A stretch of DNA of 64,000 bases, taken from assembly GCA_947494715.1 (NCBI GenBank), contig CANLWG010000021.1:28551-92550 (forward strand), read 5' to 3'. A program made the translations under genes and the position numbers. The notes beneath the pieces are model-generated. The model was not told the DNA's origin. It ran no database searches and was given only the letters and a program-made list of their open reading frames with translations. Each line of letters begins with the position of its first letter. Position 1 is the first letter of the stretch. The DNA comes from an uncultured Flavobacteriaceae bacterium. GTDB lineage: Bacteria > Bacteroidota > Bacteroidia > Flavobacteriales > Flavobacteriaceae. Below, one piece after another: positions 48,900 through 60,654 of the stretch.

Positions 48900-48976
48900 C
48901 AGAGTTAAAACAGAAAGTTAACGAGGCGAGAAGCCCGCCCTGAGCGAAGTCGAAGGGAGCCTCTCCTCCCGTGCAG
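48883..48976 (+). repeat. Duplicated tRNA-Trp 3' tail with REP-like insert
   Basis: A 20-base stretch covering the tRNA-Trp T-loop end, acceptor strand and CAG (48883-48902) is repeated without change at 48957-48976. The 54 bases between hold the REP-like CCCTGAGCGAAGTCGAAGGG (48938-48957). The second copy ends 15 bases before the secE ATG, so an ancestral tRNA-Trp-secE junction seems to have been split by an insertion that carried or copied the tRNA tail. Confidence 0.8.
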
Positions 48977-48991
48977 GATAAAAGAAGAAGT

Positions 48992-49180
48992 ATGTTGACG
49001 TATATAAAAGAATCGATTGAGGAACTGAGGAACAATGTTACCTTGCCTTCAAGGGCGGAGTCCTCTAATTTGATGGTCGTGGTTGCCGTTTTTTCCATTC
49101 TTTTTGCTTTGGCAACTTGGGGAGTGGACACTGTCTTTAGTAAATTGATTCAATTGTATTTCAATAACATTCTAAACTAA
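48992..49180 (+). CDS. secE: Preprotein translocase subunit SecE
   Basis: 62 residues with a single C-terminal transmembrane helix (about 30-52) and the amphipathic YIKESIEELRNNVTLPSRAES segment before it, the universal SecE core. It clamps SecY in the translocon. The start at MLTYIKES is the family start; an upstream GTG at 48971 lies inside the duplicated tRNA tail and is not used. First gene of the secE-nusG-rplKAJL-rpoBC cluster. Confidence 0.96.
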   Translation: MLTYIKESIEELRNNVTLPSRAESSNLMVVVAVFSILFALATWGVDTVFSKLIQLYFNNILN

Positions 49181-49190
49181 TTTGATCGCT

Positions 49191-49742
49191 ATGTCGGAAG
49201 TACTGGAAAAAAAGTGGTATGTAGTAAGGGCGGTCAGTGGTCAGGAAAACAAGATCAAAGGCTATATTGAAAGCGAAGTAGAACGCCATGGATTTTCCGA
49301 CTATCTGGAAGATGTTCTAGTGCCGACCGAGAAAGTCATCCAAATCCGTAACGGGAAAAAAATTAATAAGGAAAGAGTTTATTTTCCGGGCTATATAATG
49401 ATTAAGGCCAATTTAGGCGGGGAGATGATACACATTATTCGCTCCATCACCAATGTAATCGGATTTTTGGGCGAGACAAAAGGAGGAGATCCCGTGCCAT
49501 TACGAAAGTCCGAGGTAAATAGAATGCTTGGTAAGGTAGATGAGCTGGCCGTAAATACAGATAGTGTGGCCATACCTTTTGTCCATGGGGAAACGGTTAA
49601 GGTTATCGATGGTCCTTTTAACGGATTTAATGGAACCGTAGAAAAAATAAACGAGGAAAAGCGTAAACTAGAGGTTATGGTAAAGATTTTCGGAAGAAAA
49701 ACCCCACTGGAACTCAGTTATATGCAAGTTGAAAAGATTTAA
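49191..49742 (+). CDS. nusG: Transcription termination/antitermination protein NusG
   Basis: 183 residues from the ATG (MSEVLEKKWYVVRAVSGQENK). The NGN domain (WYVVRAVSGQE, PGYIMIKANL, VIGFLG) and KOW domain (GETVKVIDGPFNGFNGTVEKINEEKRKLEVMVKIFGRKTP) are intact. NusG ties RNA polymerase to Rho or ribosomes. The TTG at 49182 is less likely than the ATG. Confidence 0.97.
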   Translation: MSEVLEKKWYVVRAVSGQENKIKGYIESEVERHGFSDYLEDVLVPTEKVIQIRNGKKINKERVYFPGYIMIKANLGGEMIHIIRSITNVIGFLGETKGGDPVPLRKSEVNRMLGKVDELAVNTDSVAIPFVHGETVKVIDGPFNGFNGTVEKINEEKRKLEVMVKIFGRKTPLELSYMQVEKI

Positions 49743-49810
49743 GGAAAATTGTTACATATTTCAAAGTTGTGTTGCTTCCAATGAACACGCTTTCAATTTA
49801 ATTTTAAACA

Positions 49811-50248
49811 ATGGCAAAAGAAGTAGGTAAAGTAGTTAAACTACAAGTTAGGGGAGGTGCTGCGAATCCATCGCCACCGGTTGGACCCGCCTTAGGTGCT
49901 GCCGGCGTTAACATCATGGAGTTCTGTAAGCAGTTCAATGCTAGGACACAGGACAAACCAGGCAAAGTATTGCCCGTTGTTATCACCGTTTATAAGGACA
50001 AATCGTTCGATTTTGTCGTAAAAACACCACCGGCGGCAGTTCAATTGATGGAAGCAGCTAAGATTAAAAAAGGATCTGGCGAACCTAACCGAGTTAAATT
50101 AGGTAGTGTAACCTGGGACCAGGTCAAGGCAATCGCTGAAGATAAAATGGTAGACCTTAACGCTTTTACCGTAGAATCTGCAATGAGTATGGTTGCAGGT
50201 ACTGCACGGTCAATGGGTATGAAGGTAGCAGGGAAAAGACCTTTTTAA
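49811..50248 (+). CDS. rplK: 50S ribosomal protein uL11
   Basis: 145 residues: [35 protein letters not shown], the Pro-rich linker [13 protein letters not shown], and [16 protein letters not shown] at the C-terminal rRNA-binding domain. Part of the GTPase-associated centre; lies 68 bases after nusG, then rplA after 19 bases. Confidence 0.98.
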   Translation: MAKEVGKVVKLQVRGGAANPSPPVGPALGAAGVNIMEFCKQFNARTQDKPGKVLPVVITVYKDKSFDFVVKTPPAAVQLMEAAKIKKGSGEPNRVKLGSVTWDQVKAIAEDKMVDLNAFTVESAMSMVAGTARSMGMKVAGKRPF

Positions 50249-50267
50249 ATCTTAAAAAGCAATTTAA

Positions 50268-50957
50268 ATGGCAAAGTTAACAAAGAAGCAGAAAGAAGCC
50301 CACGCTAAAATAGACAAGGATAAGCTCTATTCAGTGGATGAGGCCTCCGCTTTGGTAAAAGAGATAACCAAAACTAAATTTGATGCATCCGTAGATTTAG
50401 CGGTTCGGTTGGGGGTAGACCCAAGAAAGGCGAATCAAATGGTACGGGGGGTGGTAACCCTGCCTCATGGTACCGGTAAGGATGTTAAGGTTTTGGCTTT
50501 GGTCACCCCGGATAAAGAGGCAGATGCCAAGGAGGCCGGTGCCGATTATGTGGGATTGAATGAATATTTGGATAAAATCAAGGGTGGTTGGACGGATGTT
50601 GATGTAATTATCACCATGCCCAGTGTTATGGGGAAACTAGGTCCCTTAGGACGAGTTTTGGGCCCAAGAGGTTTAATGCCCAATCCAAAAACAGGTACGG
50701 TCACTATGGATGTTGGTAAAGCGGTATCAGATGTAAAGGCAGGTAAGATCGATTTCAAGGTAGACAAGACCGGTATTGTACATGCCGCTATTGGAAAGGC
50801 CTCCTTTTCAGCCGATAAAATAGCAGGTAATGCCAAGGAATTATTGGATACCTTGTTAAAACTTAAGCCCGCTGCGGCTAAAGGAGTTTATATGAAAAGC
50901 ATTTACATGTCCAGTACTATGAGTCCTAGCGTACAATTGGATCCAAAAACCGTGTAA
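50268..50957 (+). CDS. rplA: 50S ribosomal protein uL1
   Basis: 229 residues; L1 stalk protein and, in many bacteria, the translational repressor of the rplKA pair. Seen: [36 protein letters not shown] and [26 protein letters not shown]. No obvious L1-binding loop mimic was identified in the short leader. Confidence 0.98.
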   Translation: MAKLTKKQKEAHAKIDKDKLYSVDEASALVKEITKTKFDASVDLAVRLGVDPRKANQMVRGVVTLPHGTGKDVKVLALVTPDKEADAKEAGADYVGLNEYLDKIKGGWTDVDVIITMPSVMGKLGPLGRVLGPRGLMPNPKTGTVTMDVGKAVSDVKAGKIDFKVDKTGIVHAAIGKASFSADKIAGNAKELLDTLLKLKPAAAKGVYMKSIYMSSTMSPSVQLDPKTV

Positions 50958-50984
50958 TTCCGCTGGGAGTTAAAAATTAATAGT

Positions 50985-51503
50985 ATGACAAGAGAAGAAA
51001 AAGCAAACGTAATACAGGATTTGACCACCCAGCTTTCTGATAATACGACCATTTACTTGGCTGATATATCAGGATTGAATGCCTCCACGACTTCAGATTT
51101 ACGAAGGGCATGTTTTAAGGCCAATGTAAGGTTGTCCGTTGTTAAGAACACCTTGCTTGCAAAGGCAATGGAGGCTTCCGATAAGGAATTCGGCGACCTT
51201 CCCGAAGTTTTAAAAGGAAATACCTCTTTGATGTTTTCGGAGACTGGAAATGGTCCGGCAAAATTGATCAAAAACTTCAGGAAAAAATCGGATAGACCTT
51301 TGTTAAAGGGAGCCTTTATAGAAGAGGCAATTTTTATAGGGGATGATAAGTTGGATACTCTTGTAAGCATCAAATCCAAGGAAGAGATTATTGGGGATAT
51401 TATCGGATTGTTACAGTCACCGGCCAAGAACGTTATTTCAGGCCTTAAATCTGGTGGCGGTAAACTGGCCGGTATCCTTAAGACACTTTCCGAAAAAGAA
51501 TAA
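50985..51503 (+). CDS. rplJ: 50S ribosomal protein uL10
   Basis: 172 residues: MTREEKANVIQDLTTQLSDNTTIYLADISGLNA, RRACFKANVRLSVVKNTLLAKA, then the C-terminal helix that holds bL12 dimers (SGLKSGGGKLAGILKTLSEKE). Base of the ribosomal stalk; 27 bases after rplA. Confidence 0.98.
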   Translation: MTREEKANVIQDLTTQLSDNTTIYLADISGLNASTTSDLRRACFKANVRLSVVKNTLLAKAMEASDKEFGDLPEVLKGNTSLMFSETGNGPAKLIKNFRKKSDRPLLKGAFIEEAIFIGDDKLDTLVSIKSKEEIIGDIIGLLQSPAKNVISGLKSGGGKLAGILKTLSEKE

Positions 51504-51552
51504 GCACACACTAAACTAAGTATATTTTAAAATTTTATTAAACGATAGAAAA

Positions 51553-51936
51553 ATGGCAGATTTAAAAGATTTCGCAGAACAGTTGGTTAACCTTACCGTA
51601 AAAGAGGTAAACGAGTTGGCCGATATATTAAAAGAAGAGTATGGCATAGAGCCTGCAGCGGCGGCCGTAGCTGTAGCCGGAGGTGCTGGTGCCGGAGCTG
51701 GGGAAGCTGAGGCCGCAGAGGAAAAAACAGAATTCGACGTAATTCTGAATGCTCCCGGAGGATCTAAGCTTGCCGTTGTAAAATTGGTCAAGGAATTGAC
51801 CGGATTAGGATTGAAAGATGCTAAGGATATTGTTGATAGTGCACCTAAGGCCGTTAAGGAAGGTGTTAGTAAAGACGAAGCCGAAGGAATCAAAAAATCA
51901 TTGGAAGAAGCAGGAGCAGAAGTTGAGCTTAAATAA
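51553..51936 (+). CDS. rplL: 50S ribosomal protein bL12
   Basis: 127 residues: N-terminal dimer domain ([31 protein letters not shown]), Ala/Gly-rich hinge ([20 protein letters not shown]), and factor-binding C-terminal domain ([45 protein letters not shown]). Recruits translation GTPases. Confidence 0.98.
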   Translation: MADLKDFAEQLVNLTVKEVNELADILKEEYGIEPAAAAVAVAGGAGAGAGEAEAAEEKTEFDVILNAPGGSKLAVVKLVKELTGLGLKDAKDIVDSAPKAVKEGVSKDEAEGIKKSLEEAGAEVELK

Positions 51937-51960
51937 TAGCAGCGACTATAGCACATTGGT

Positions 51961-52005
51961 TTAGGTCTTTTCCCGTTTTGGCGGGGTTAGACCTAAGCCT
52001 TTTTA
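51961..52005 (+). terminator. Partial terminator between rplL and rpoB
   Basis: TTAGGTCT (51961-51968) pairs with AGACCTAA (51989-51996), with an inner CCCG/CGGG stem, followed by GCCTTTTTA. Such a hairpin in this gap lowers rpoBC expression relative to ribosomal proteins in other bacteria; that role here is inference. Confidence 0.75.
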
Positions 52006-52079
52006 TACATAATACACTCTGCGTATATGAGGGCATATACTACCTATTTTATCATTCACGATCAAAATACTGTCCATAG

Positions 52080-55000
52080 ATGTTCACACAACAAACTGAA
52101 AGAATAAATTTTGCATCCGCTAAGAACACGCCGGAGTATCCGGATTTCTTGGACATCCAGATAAAATCATTTCAAGATTTTTTTCAACTTGAGACCAAAT
52201 CGGATGAAAGGGGTAATGAAGGTCTGTACAATACCTTTATGGAAAACTTCCCGATAACGGACACGAGGAACCAGTTCGTGCTCGAATTTTTGGATTACTT
52301 CATAGATCCCCCAAGATATTCAATTCAAGAATGCATTGAACGAGGGCTTACTTATAGCGTACCCTTGAAGGCAAGATTAAAGTTATACTGTACCGATCCC
52401 GAACATGAGGATTTTGAGACCATTGTACAAGATGTGTATTTAGGGACCATTCCTTATATGACCCCTAGTGGTACCTTTGTAATCAATGGTGCGGAAAGAG
52501 TAGTTGTTTCGCAGCTTCACCGTTCGCCAGGGGTTTTCTTCGGACAATCTTTTCATGCCAATGGCACCAAACTGTATTCAGCAAGGGTAATTCCTTTTAA
52601 AGGCTCTTGGATCGAGTTCGCTACGGATATCAACGGTGTTATGTATGCCTATATTGATAGAAAGAAAAAATTGCCGGTTACTACCTTGTTCAGGGCTATA
52701 GGATTTGAGCGTGACAAAGATATCCTGGAAATTTTTGACCTTTCTGAAGAGGTAAAGGTTTCCAAAGCAGGATTGAAGAAAATACTCGGTCGTAAATTGG
52801 CGGCCAGAGTATTGAATACATGGCATGAGGACTTTGTTGATGAGGACACCGGGGAGGTGGTTTCCATTGAACGGAACGAAATTGTTTTGGATCGGGATAC
52901 CATTCTTGAGAAGGAACATATAGACGAGATTTTAGATGCCGATGTAAAAACTATTTTGCTTCATAAGGAGAACAATGCACAGTCGGATTATGCCATTATC
53001 CATAATACGTTGCAAAAGGACCCTACCAACTCAGAAAAGGAAGCCGTAGAGCACATATACCGTCAATTGCGTAACGCGGAGCCACCCGATGAGGAAACGG
53101 CACGTGGTATCATTGACAAATTGTTCTTCTCCGACCAGCGTTACAATCTAGGGGAGGTTGGCCGTTACCGAATGAACAAAAAATTAGGTCTGGATATCGG
53201 GATGGACAAGCAGGTTTTGACCAAGGACGATATCATTACCATTATAAAATATCTGATAGAACTGATCAATTCCAAAGCAGAGATCGATGATATAGACCAC
53301 TTGTCCAATCGTCGCGTCCGTACCGTTGGGGAGCAGTTATCATCTCAATTTGGAGTAGGTTTGGCCCGTATGGCTAGGACCATTCGCGAGCGAATGAACG
53401 TAAGGGACAATGAAGTATTTACACCTATTGATTTGATCAATGCAAAGACTTTGTCCTCCGTTATCAATTCTTTCTTTGGTACAAACCAGTTGTCTCAGTT
53501 TATGGATCAAACAAATCCGTTGGCAGAGATAACGCACAAAAGAAGATTGTCCGCCTTGGGGCCAGGAGGTCTTTCTAGGGAAAGAGCAGGATTTGAGGTT
53601 CGTGATGTACACTACACACACTATGGAAGATTATGTCCTATTGAAACCCCTGAAGGACCCAACATTGGTCTGATCTCCTCGCTTTCTGTCTTTGCCAAGG
53701 TTAATCCTATGGGCTTTTTAGAGACCCCTTATCGCAAGGTTGAAAACGGTAAGGTAAATACCAAGGAGTACACCTATTTAAGTGCGGAAGAAGAAGAAGG
53801 AATGAAAATAGCGCAAGCGAACATTCCTATGAAGGATAATGGAACTATTGATAGTGATAAGGTCATTGCCCGTGAAGAAGGGGATTTTCCCGTAGTGGAT
53901 CCTTCCGAAGTAAATTATACGGATGTAGCCCCTAATCAGATAGCCTCTATTTCTGCATCTTTGATTCCGTTTTTGGAACATGATGATGCCAACCGGGCAC
54001 TAATGGGGTCCAATATGATGCGCCAGGCTGTTCCCTTATTGAAACCGCAATCTCCAATTGTCGGTACAGGATTGGAACGTCAAGTGGCCTCGGATTCTAG
54101 GGTATTGATCAATGCAGAAGGTGATGGAGTAATAGAATATGTGGATGCCCAAAAAATCACTATCAAATATAATAGGACTGATTCCGAAAGGTTGGTAAGT
54201 TTCGAGGAAGATGAAAAAACGTATGAATTGGTCAAATTCAGAAAGACCAATCAAGGTACGAGCATTAATTTGAAACCTATAGTAAGCAAAGGTGATAAGG
54301 TTAAAAAGGGGCAGGTCCTTTGTGAAGGGTATGCCACGGAAAATGGTGAATTGGCCTTAGGACGAAACTTGACCGTTGCCTTTATGCCCTGGAAGGGATA
54401 TAACTTTGAGGATGCCATTGTAATTTCAGAAAAAGTGGTACGCGAGGATATCTTTACTTCTATCCATGTTGATGAGTATGCGTTGGAGGTACGGGATACC
54501 AAGTTGGGTGCCGAGGAATTGACCCATGATATACCCAATGTTTCCGAGGAAGCTACCAAGGATTTGGACGAAAACGGGATGATCCGTATCGGTGCAGAAG
54601 TGAAGCCTGGGGATATTCTTATTGGCAAGATTACACCAAAGGGGGAATCCGACCCAACCCCGGAGGAAAAGTTACTCCGTGCTATTTTTGGAGATAAGGC
54701 CGGTGACGTAAAGGATGCTTCTTTAAAGGCCTCACCATCTTTGACCGGTGTGGTAATTGATAAGAAGTTGTTCTCACGATCTATAAAGGACAAGAGGAAA
54801 CGTTCCGAGGACAAAGAGGCTATTTCCAATTTGGAAATGGAATATGAAGTGAAATTTCAACAACTAAAGGATGTTTTGGTCGAAAAATTGTTCTCTTTGA
54901 TCAGTGGAAAGACGTCACAAGGTGTTTTGAACGATTTGGGAGAAGAAGTTCTTCCAAAGGGCAAGAAATATACCATGAAGATGTTGAATGCTGTGGATGA

Positions 55001-55889
55001 TTTTGCGCATTTGGTGGGAGGAAGCTGGACAACGGATAAAGAGGCCAACGCTTCTGTTGCTGACCTACTCCATAATTATAAGATCAAGTTGAATGACCTT
55101 CAAGGGAATCTTAGAAGGGATAAATTCACGATTTCCGTTGGGGATGAATTACCAGCGGGTATTATGAAGTTGGCCAAGGTATACATCGCCAAAAAGCGAA
55201 AGCTTAAAGTTGGGGATAAAATGGCGGGACGTCACGGTAACAAGGGTATTGTTTCCAGAATAGTTCGTCAAGAAGACATGCCTTTCTTGGAAGATGGAAC
55301 CCCAGTGGACATCGTATTGAATCCACTTGGTGTACCGTCACGTATGAACATTGGTCAGATATACGAGACTGTTCTTGGATGGGCCGGTCTTAAATTAGGC
55401 AAAAAATACGCGACTGCTATTTTTGATGGAGCCACATTGGATGAGATCAATGGTTACACGGATGAGGCGGGTATCCCTAGATTTGGCCATACCTATCTTT
55501 ATGACGGAGGTACCGGACAACGATTTGATCAACCGGCTACTGTTGGGGTCATCTATATGTTGAAATTAGGACATATGGTAGATGATAAGATGCACGCTAG
55601 ATCAATAGGACCCTATTCCTTGATTACGCAACAACCTTTGGGAGGTAAAGCTCAATTTGGAGGTCAGCGTTTTGGGGAAATGGAAGTATGGGCCTTAGAA
55701 GCATATGGTGCTTCAGCTACCCTACGGGAGATATTAACGGTTAAATCCGATGATGTAATTGGTAGGGCAAAAACCTATGAATCTATAGTGAAGGGCGAGA
55801 CCATGCCAGAACCTGGATTGCCAGAATCCTTTAACGTATTGATGCACGAACTGAAAGGTTTGGGTCTGGATATACGATTAGAGGAATAA
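52080..55889 (+). CDS. rpoB: DNA-directed RNA polymerase subunit beta
   Basis: 1269 residues. Visible landmarks: SPGVFF near residue 150, the rifampicin-region sequence [68 protein letters not shown] with unaltered key residues (sensitive type), GEDAI-like [20 protein letters not shown] and the C-terminal [24 protein letters not shown]. Complete; no insertion seen beyond the family's usual ones. The rifampicin statement comes from reading the motif only. Confidence 0.98.
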   Translation: MFTQQTERINFASAKNTPEYPDFLDIQIKSFQDFFQLETKSDERGNEGLYNTFMENFPITDTRNQFVLEFLDYFIDPPRYSIQECIERGLTYSVPLKARLKLYCTDPEHEDFETIVQDVYLGTIPYMTPSGTFVINGAERVVVSQLHRSPGVFFGQSFHANGTKLYSARVIPFKGSWIEFATDINGVMYAYIDRKKKLPVTTLFRAIGFERDKDILEIFDLSEEVKVSKAGLKKILGRKLAARVLNTWHEDFVDEDTGEVVSIERNEIVLDRDTILEKEHIDEILDADVKTILLHKENNAQSDYAIIHNTLQKDPTNSEKEAVEHIYRQLRNAEPPDEETARGIIDKLFFSDQRYNLGEVGRYRMNKKLGLDIGMDKQVLTKDDIITIIKYLIELINSKAEIDDIDHLSNRRVRTVGEQLSSQFGVGLARMARTIRERMNVRDNEVFTPIDLINAKTLSSVINSFFGTNQLSQFMDQTNPLAEITHKRRLSALGPGGLSRERAGFEVRDVHYTHYGRLCPIETPEGPNIGLISSLSVFAKVNPMGFLETPYRKVENGKVNTKEYTYLSAEEEEGMKIAQANIPMKDNGTIDSDKVIAREEGDFPVVDPSEVNYTDVAPNQIASISASLIPFLEHDDANRALMGSNMMRQAVPLLKPQSPIVGTGLERQVASDSRVLINAEGDGVIEYVDAQKITIKYNRTDSERLVSFEEDEKTYELVKFRKTNQGTSINLKPIVSKGDKVKKGQVLCEGYATENGELALGRNLTVAFMPWKGYNFEDAIVISEKVVREDIFTSIHVDEYALEVRDTKLGAEELTHDIPNVSEEATKDLDENGMIRIGAEVKPGDILIGKITPKGESDPTPEEKLLRAIFGDKAGDVKDASLKASPSLTGVVIDKKLFSRSIKDKRKRSEDKEAISNLEMEYEVKFQQLKDVLVEKLFSLISGKTSQGVLNDLGEEVLPKGKKYTMKMLNAVDDFAHLVGGSWTTDKEANASVADLLHNYKIKLNDLQGNLRRDKFTISVGDELPAGIMKLAKVYIAKKRKLKVGDKMAGRHGNKGIVSRIVRQEDMPFLEDGTPVDIVLNPLGVPSRMNIGQIYETVLGWAGLKLGKKYATAIFDGATLDEINGYTDEAGIPRFGHTYLYDGGTGQRFDQPATVGVIYMLKLGHMVDDKMHARSIGPYSLITQQPLGGKAQFGGQRFGEMEVWALEAYGASATLREILTVKSDDVIGRAKTYESIVKGETMPEPGLPESFNVLMHELKGLGLDIRLEE

Positions 55890-55946
55890 ACAAATCGATA
55901 TAACGATTTAAAGAACACACATTTTAATTTAGTATCACCATATATT

Positions 55947-58900
55947 ATGGCTAGAATAAAAGACAATAACCCAATAAAAAGGTTTGACAAGATTTCAATC
56001 GGATTAGCTTCGCCAGAGGCAATTTTAGCGGAGTCCAGAGGAGAGGTCCTCAAACCTGAAACCATTAACTACAGAACGCACAAACCGGAACGTGACGGAC
56101 TTTTCTGCGAACGTATTTTTGGTCCTGTAAAGGACTATGAATGTGCCTGCGGTAAATACAAACGTATCCGTTACCGTGGTATTGTTTGTGACCGTTGTGG
56201 TGTGGAAGTTACCGAGAAAAAAGTTCGCCGGGACAGGGTAGGGCATATCAATTTGGTTGTGCCCGTGGCCCATATCTGGTATTTCCGTTCTTTGCCCAAT
56301 AAGATAGGATATCTGTTAGGACTTCCGTCAAAGAAGTTGGATATGATTATCTACTACGAAAGGTATGTAGTAATTCAACCTGGTATTGCGAAAGGACCTG
56401 AAGGAGAGGAAATCAAAAAAATGGATTTCTTAACGGAAGAAGAATATTTAAATATTGTCGAAGAGCTACCACAGGAAAATCAATATTTGGAGGATTCCGA
56501 TCCCAATAAGTTCATTGCAAAAATGGGGGCCGAGTGTTTGATCGATCTTTTGGCCCGTATCGATTTAAAGGAGTTGTCCTATGAACTTCGACATAAGGCC
56601 AATACCGAAACATCAAAACAACGTAAAACCGAGGCATTAAAAAGGCTTCAGGTTGTTGAGGCATTAAGGGAATCCCAAGATAATAGGGAAAATAAACCGG
56701 AATGGATGATAATGAAAGTGGTTCCTGTAATTCCTCCCGAATTACGTCCATTGGTTCCATTGGATGGAGGTCGTTTCGCCACTTCGGATTTGAATGACCT
56801 CTACAGAAGGGTTATTATAAGAAACAACCGTTTAAAGAGATTAGTGGAAATCAAGGCACCTGAAGTGATTCTTAGAAATGAGAAACGTATGCTTCAGGAG
56901 GCCGTTGATTCACTTTTTGATAATACGAGAAAAGCGTCTGCGGTAAAAACGGAATCCAACAGACCACTGAAGTCCCTTTCCGATTCTCTTAAAGGAAAAC
57001 AGGGACGTTTCCGTCAAAACCTATTGGGTAAACGGGTGGATTACTCGGCACGTTCGGTAATCGTAGTTGGGCCTGAAATGAAATTGTATGAATGTGGTCT
57101 TCCAAAGGATATGGCGGCCGAATTGTACAAGCCCTTTGTTATTCGTAAACTGATAGAAAGAGGGATTGTCAAGACCGTTAAATCCGCTAAAAAGATTATC
57201 GATAAGAAGGAACCTGTAGTTTGGGATATTCTTGAAAACGTACTGAAAGGGCATCCTGTACTATTGAACAGGGCTCCTACATTGCACCGTTTGGGTATTC
57301 AGGCATTTCAACCAAAATTGATCGAGGGCAAGGCAATTCGTCTACACCCCTTGGTATGTACTGCCTTTAATGCGGATTTTGATGGAGACCAAATGGCGGT
57401 TCACTTACCATTGGGCCCAGAGGCCATATTGGAATCCCAGCTATTAATGTTGGCCTCGCACAATATTTTGAACCCGGCCAATGGTTCACCGATTACCGTA
57501 CCTTCCCAGGATATGGTATTGGGTCTGTATTATATGACCAAGGAGAGAAAGTCTACACCAGAGGTTCCTGTAAAAGGTGAAGGACTCACTTTTTATTCGG
57601 ATGAAGAAGTGGAAATCGCCTTTAATGAAGGCAAAGTAGACCTTAACGCAGGCATAAAGGTAAGGACCAAGGATTTTAATGAGGAAGGAGAATTGGTCAA
57701 TCAGATAGTGGGAACTACCGTCGGTAGGGTACTTTTTAATATGGAAGTACCGGAGCAGGCCGGATATGTAAATAGCGTTTTGAACAAAAAGGCATTAAGG
57801 GACATCATCGGAAAGATTCTTGCAGTAACTGATGTTCCTACAACGGCTGAATTCCTGGACAAGATTAAGACCATGGGATATGAGTTTGCCTTTAAGGGTG
57901 GGCTTTCCTTTAGTTTGGGAGATATTATCATCCCACAGGAAAAACATGGAATGATCGATGATGCCAATGGTCAGGTAGATGCCATTATGGCCAATTATAA
58001 TATGGGGCTTATCACCAATAACGAACGTTATAACCAGGTAATTGATGTTTGGACATCTACCAATGCCATGCTGACCGAATTGGCCATGAAACGTATCCGT
58101 GAGGACCAACAAGGATTTAATTCAGTGTATATGATGCTGGATTCCGGTGCTAGGGGTTCTAAGGAACAGATACGACAGCTTACCGGAATGCGTGGATTAA
58201 TGGCAAAACCAAAGAAGTCGACAGCCGGGGGTGGGGAAATTATTGAGAATCCTATTCTTTCCAACTTTAAGGAAGGCCTCTCTATTTTGGAATACTTCAT
58301 ATCTACTCACGGAGCTCGTAAGGGATTGGCGGATACGGCCTTAAAAACTGCCGATGCAGGATATTTGACAAGGCGTTTGGTAGACGTTTCCCAAGATGTG
58401 ATTATCAATATCGAGGATTGTGAGACACTTCGCGGTGTTGAGGTCGAAGCTCTAAAAAAGAACGAGGAGATTGTTGAATCCTTAGGTGAACGTATTCTTG
58501 GTAGGGTATCCTTACATGACGTTTATAACCCGTTGACCGAAGAATTGTTATTGGAAGCCGGTCAGGAAATTATGGAATCCGATATCAGGAAAATCGAGGA
58601 ATCTCCTGTTGAAAAAGTAGAAGTACGTTCTGCGTTGACTTGTGAGGCACCTCAAGGAATCTGTGCCAAATGTTACGGAAGAAATCTTTCTACCAATAAA
58701 ATGGTACAGCGCGGAGAGGCAGTAGGTGTAGTTGCGGCCCAGTCCATTGGTGAACCGGGGACACAGCTTACTTTACGTACTTTCCATGTTGGAGGTATTG
58801 CCGGTAACATATCCGAGGATAACAAATTGTTGGCGAAGTTTGATGGTACCGCCGAAATAGAGGACCTGAGAATGGTAAAAGGTCAAGATGGTGACGGTAA

Positions 58901-60245
58901 GGCTGCTGAAATTGTAATTTCAAGGACTTCCGAAATAAAAATAGTCGATACCAAGACAGGAATAACCTTAAGTAACAATAACATTCCTTATGGTTCCCAA
59001 TTATTCATAAAAAATGGAGCAAATATCAAAAAAGGTGATGTTATTTGCCAATGGGATCCCTATAATGGAGTCATCGTTTCGGAATTCCCTGGAAAGATTG
59101 CCTATGAGAATATTGAACAGGGTGTTACCTATCAAGTTGAAATCGATGAACAAACGGGCTTCCAGGAAAAGGTTATTTCTGAATCCAGGAACAAAAAATT
59201 GATTCCCACCTTGTTGATCAAGAATAATAAGGATGAGATTTTACGTTCGTACAACCTACCTGTAGGTTCCCATATCATGGTAGATGATGGGGATAAGATT
59301 CAAGAGGGCAAGATTTTGGTAAAGATACCGCGTAAGTCGGCCAAGGCCGGGGATATTACTGGGGGACTTCCAAGGGTAACCGAGTTGTTCGAAGCAAGAA
59401 ATCCTTCTAATCCAGCGGTCGTATCCGAGATTGATGGTGTGGTTTCCTTTGGCAAGATCAAAAGAGGTAATCGGGAAATTATCATTGAATCCAAATTGGG
59501 CGAGATTAAGAAATACTTGGTAAAATTGTCCAATCAGATTTTGGTTCAGGAGAACGATTATGTCCGTGCGGGTATGCCGTTGTCCGATGGATCTATTACA
59601 CCAGAGGATATTTTGGCTATAAAAGGGCCTTCCGCGGTACAACAATACTTGGTAAATGAAGTTCAGGAGGTTTACCGCCTACAAGGCGTAAAGATTAACG
59701 ACAAGCACTTTGAAGTGGTGGTACGGCAGATGATGCGAAAAGTTCGTATCGAAGACCCGGGAGATACCATCTTCCTGGAGAACCAGTTGGTTCACAAGTC
59801 TGACTTTATTAAAGAGAACGATGAGATTTTCGGCAAAAAAGTGATTATAGATGCAGGAGAGTCCGAAAACCTAAAAGCTGGACAGATAATTACCGCTCGG
59901 GAAATGAGGGATGAAAATAGTATTCTGAGGCGTGCGGACAAGACCTTGGTAGAAGCGAGAGATGCAGTTGCGGCCACCGCGACCCCGATTCTTCAAGGAA
60001 TTACACGTGCTTCCTTGCAAACCAAGTCTTTCATTTCTGCAGCTTCCTTCCAAGAAACTACAAAAGTGTTGAACGAAGCCGCTGTAAGTGGTAAGATAGA
60101 TACTTTGGAGGGATTGAAGGAAAACGTAATCGTTGGTCACAAGATTCCGGCGGGTACGGGAATGCGAGACTATGAAAACATCATTGTGGGCTCTAAAGAG
60201 GAATACGATGAAATTATGGCACGTAAAGAAGCTTTAAAATTCTAA
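55947..60245 (+). CDS. rpoC: DNA-directed RNA polymerase subunit beta'
   Basis: 1432 residues. Seen: zinc-binding [20 protein letters not shown] at the N-terminus, the catalytic [15 protein letters not shown] with the three Asp, bridge-helix region [25 protein letters not shown], the second zinc site ([13 protein letters not shown]), and the trigger loop region [25 protein letters not shown]. Complete. A strong terminator follows, though DUF3467 sits just beyond it. Confidence 0.98.
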   Translation: MARIKDNNPIKRFDKISIGLASPEAILAESRGEVLKPETINYRTHKPERDGLFCERIFGPVKDYECACGKYKRIRYRGIVCDRCGVEVTEKKVRRDRVGHINLVVPVAHIWYFRSLPNKIGYLLGLPSKKLDMIIYYERYVVIQPGIAKGPEGEEIKKMDFLTEEEYLNIVEELPQENQYLEDSDPNKFIAKMGAECLIDLLARIDLKELSYELRHKANTETSKQRKTEALKRLQVVEALRESQDNRENKPEWMIMKVVPVIPPELRPLVPLDGGRFATSDLNDLYRRVIIRNNRLKRLVEIKAPEVILRNEKRMLQEAVDSLFDNTRKASAVKTESNRPLKSLSDSLKGKQGRFRQNLLGKRVDYSARSVIVVGPEMKLYECGLPKDMAAELYKPFVIRKLIERGIVKTVKSAKKIIDKKEPVVWDILENVLKGHPVLLNRAPTLHRLGIQAFQPKLIEGKAIRLHPLVCTAFNADFDGDQMAVHLPLGPEAILESQLLMLASHNILNPANGSPITVPSQDMVLGLYYMTKERKSTPEVPVKGEGLTFYSDEEVEIAFNEGKVDLNAGIKVRTKDFNEEGELVNQIVGTTVGRVLFNMEVPEQAGYVNSVLNKKALRDIIGKILAVTDVPTTAEFLDKIKTMGYEFAFKGGLSFSLGDIIIPQEKHGMIDDANGQVDAIMANYNMGLITNNERYNQVIDVWTSTNAMLTELAMKRIREDQQGFNSVYMMLDSGARGSKEQIRQLTGMRGLMAKPKKSTAGGGEIIENPILSNFKEGLSILEYFISTHGARKGLADTALKTADAGYLTRRLVDVSQDVIINIEDCETLRGVEVEALKKNEEIVESLGERILGRVSLHDVYNPLTEELLLEAGQEIMESDIRKIEESPVEKVEVRSALTCEAPQGICAKCYGRNLSTNKMVQRGEAVGVVAAQSIGEPGTQLTLRTFHVGGIAGNISEDNKLLAKFDGTAEIEDLRMVKGQDGDGKAAEIVISRTSEIKIVDTKTGITLSNNNIPYGSQLFIKNGANIKKGDVICQWDPYNGVIVSEFPGKIAYENIEQGVTYQVEIDEQTGFQEKVISESRNKKLIPTLLIKNNKDEILRSYNLPVGSHIMVDDGDKIQEGKILVKIPRKSAKAGDITGGLPRVTELFEARNPSNPAVVSEIDGVVSFGKIKRGNREIIIESKLGEIKKYLVKLSNQILVQENDYVRAGMPLSDGSITPEDILAIKGPSAVQQYLVNEVQEVYRLQGVKINDKHFEVVVRQMMRKVRIEDPGDTIFLENQLVHKSDFIKENDEIFGKKVIIDAGESENLKAGQIITAREMRDENSILRRADKTLVEARDAVAATATPILQGITRASLQTKSFISAASFQETTKVLNEAAVSGKIDTLEGLKENVIVGHKIPAGTGMRDYENIIVGSKEEYDEIMARKEALKF

Positions 60246-60250
60246 AATCA

Positions 60251-60287
60251 AAAACCCTCGATATATTTTTATCGGGGGTTTATTTTT
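60251..60287 (+). terminator. Intrinsic terminator after rpoC
   Basis: AAAACCC-T-CGAT pairs with ATCG-G-GGGTTT, followed by ATTTTTTA. It ends only eight bases before the DUF3467 ATG. Confidence 0.75.
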
Positions 60288-60294
60288 TATAGCT

Positions 60295-60606
60295 ATGGAC
60301 GAAAAAGAGCAAAAACAAAAACAGATCAATATAGAATTGGACGAAAAAATGGCCGAAGGAACTTACTCCAACCTGGCTATTATCAATCATTCGATTTCTG
60401 AATTCGTAGTCGATTTCATAAGTATGATGCCAGGGGCGCCAAAGGCAAAAGTAAAAAGTAGAATTATACTGACCCCTCAGCATGCAAAAAAATTCCTCAA
60501 AGCCTTGAACGACAATGTAAACCGTTTTGAAAAGGCACACGGTACGATAAAGGACTACGAACAGCCCCCAATTCCCATTAATTTTGGGCCTACCGGAGAG
60601 GCATAG
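60295..60606 (+). CDS. DUF3467 domain protein
   Basis: 103 residues of the DUF3467 family: INIELDEKMAEGTYSNLAIINHSISEFVVDFISMMPGAPKAKVKSRIILTPQHAKKFLKALNDNVNRFEK, with a Gly/Pro C-terminus. Small cytoplasmic protein, function unknown; often next to rpoC in Bacteroidota. With the rpoC terminator in between, expression may depend on read-through. Confidence 0.9.
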   Translation: MDEKEQKQKQINIELDEKMAEGTYSNLAIINHSISEFVVDFISMMPGAPKAKVKSRIILTPQHAKKFLKALNDNVNRFEKAHGTIKDYEQPPIPINFGPTGEA

Positions 60607-60610
60607 GCCC

Positions 60611-60651
60611 AAAAAGACCCGTCAGGTTTTCAAAACCTGACGGGTCTTTTT
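60611..60651. terminator. Bidirectional intrinsic terminator between DUF3467 and prfC
   Basis: A perfect 15-base stem (60616-60630 and 60632-60646) with A and T runs of five on the outside, between convergent genes. Confidence 0.9.
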
Positions 60652-60654
60652 GTT

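Noticed and set aside
51961..52005. End of the operon between rplL and rpoB
   Set aside because: The hairpin is there, but gene order and lack of a clear new promoter before rpoB favour partial read-through rather than a full stop.
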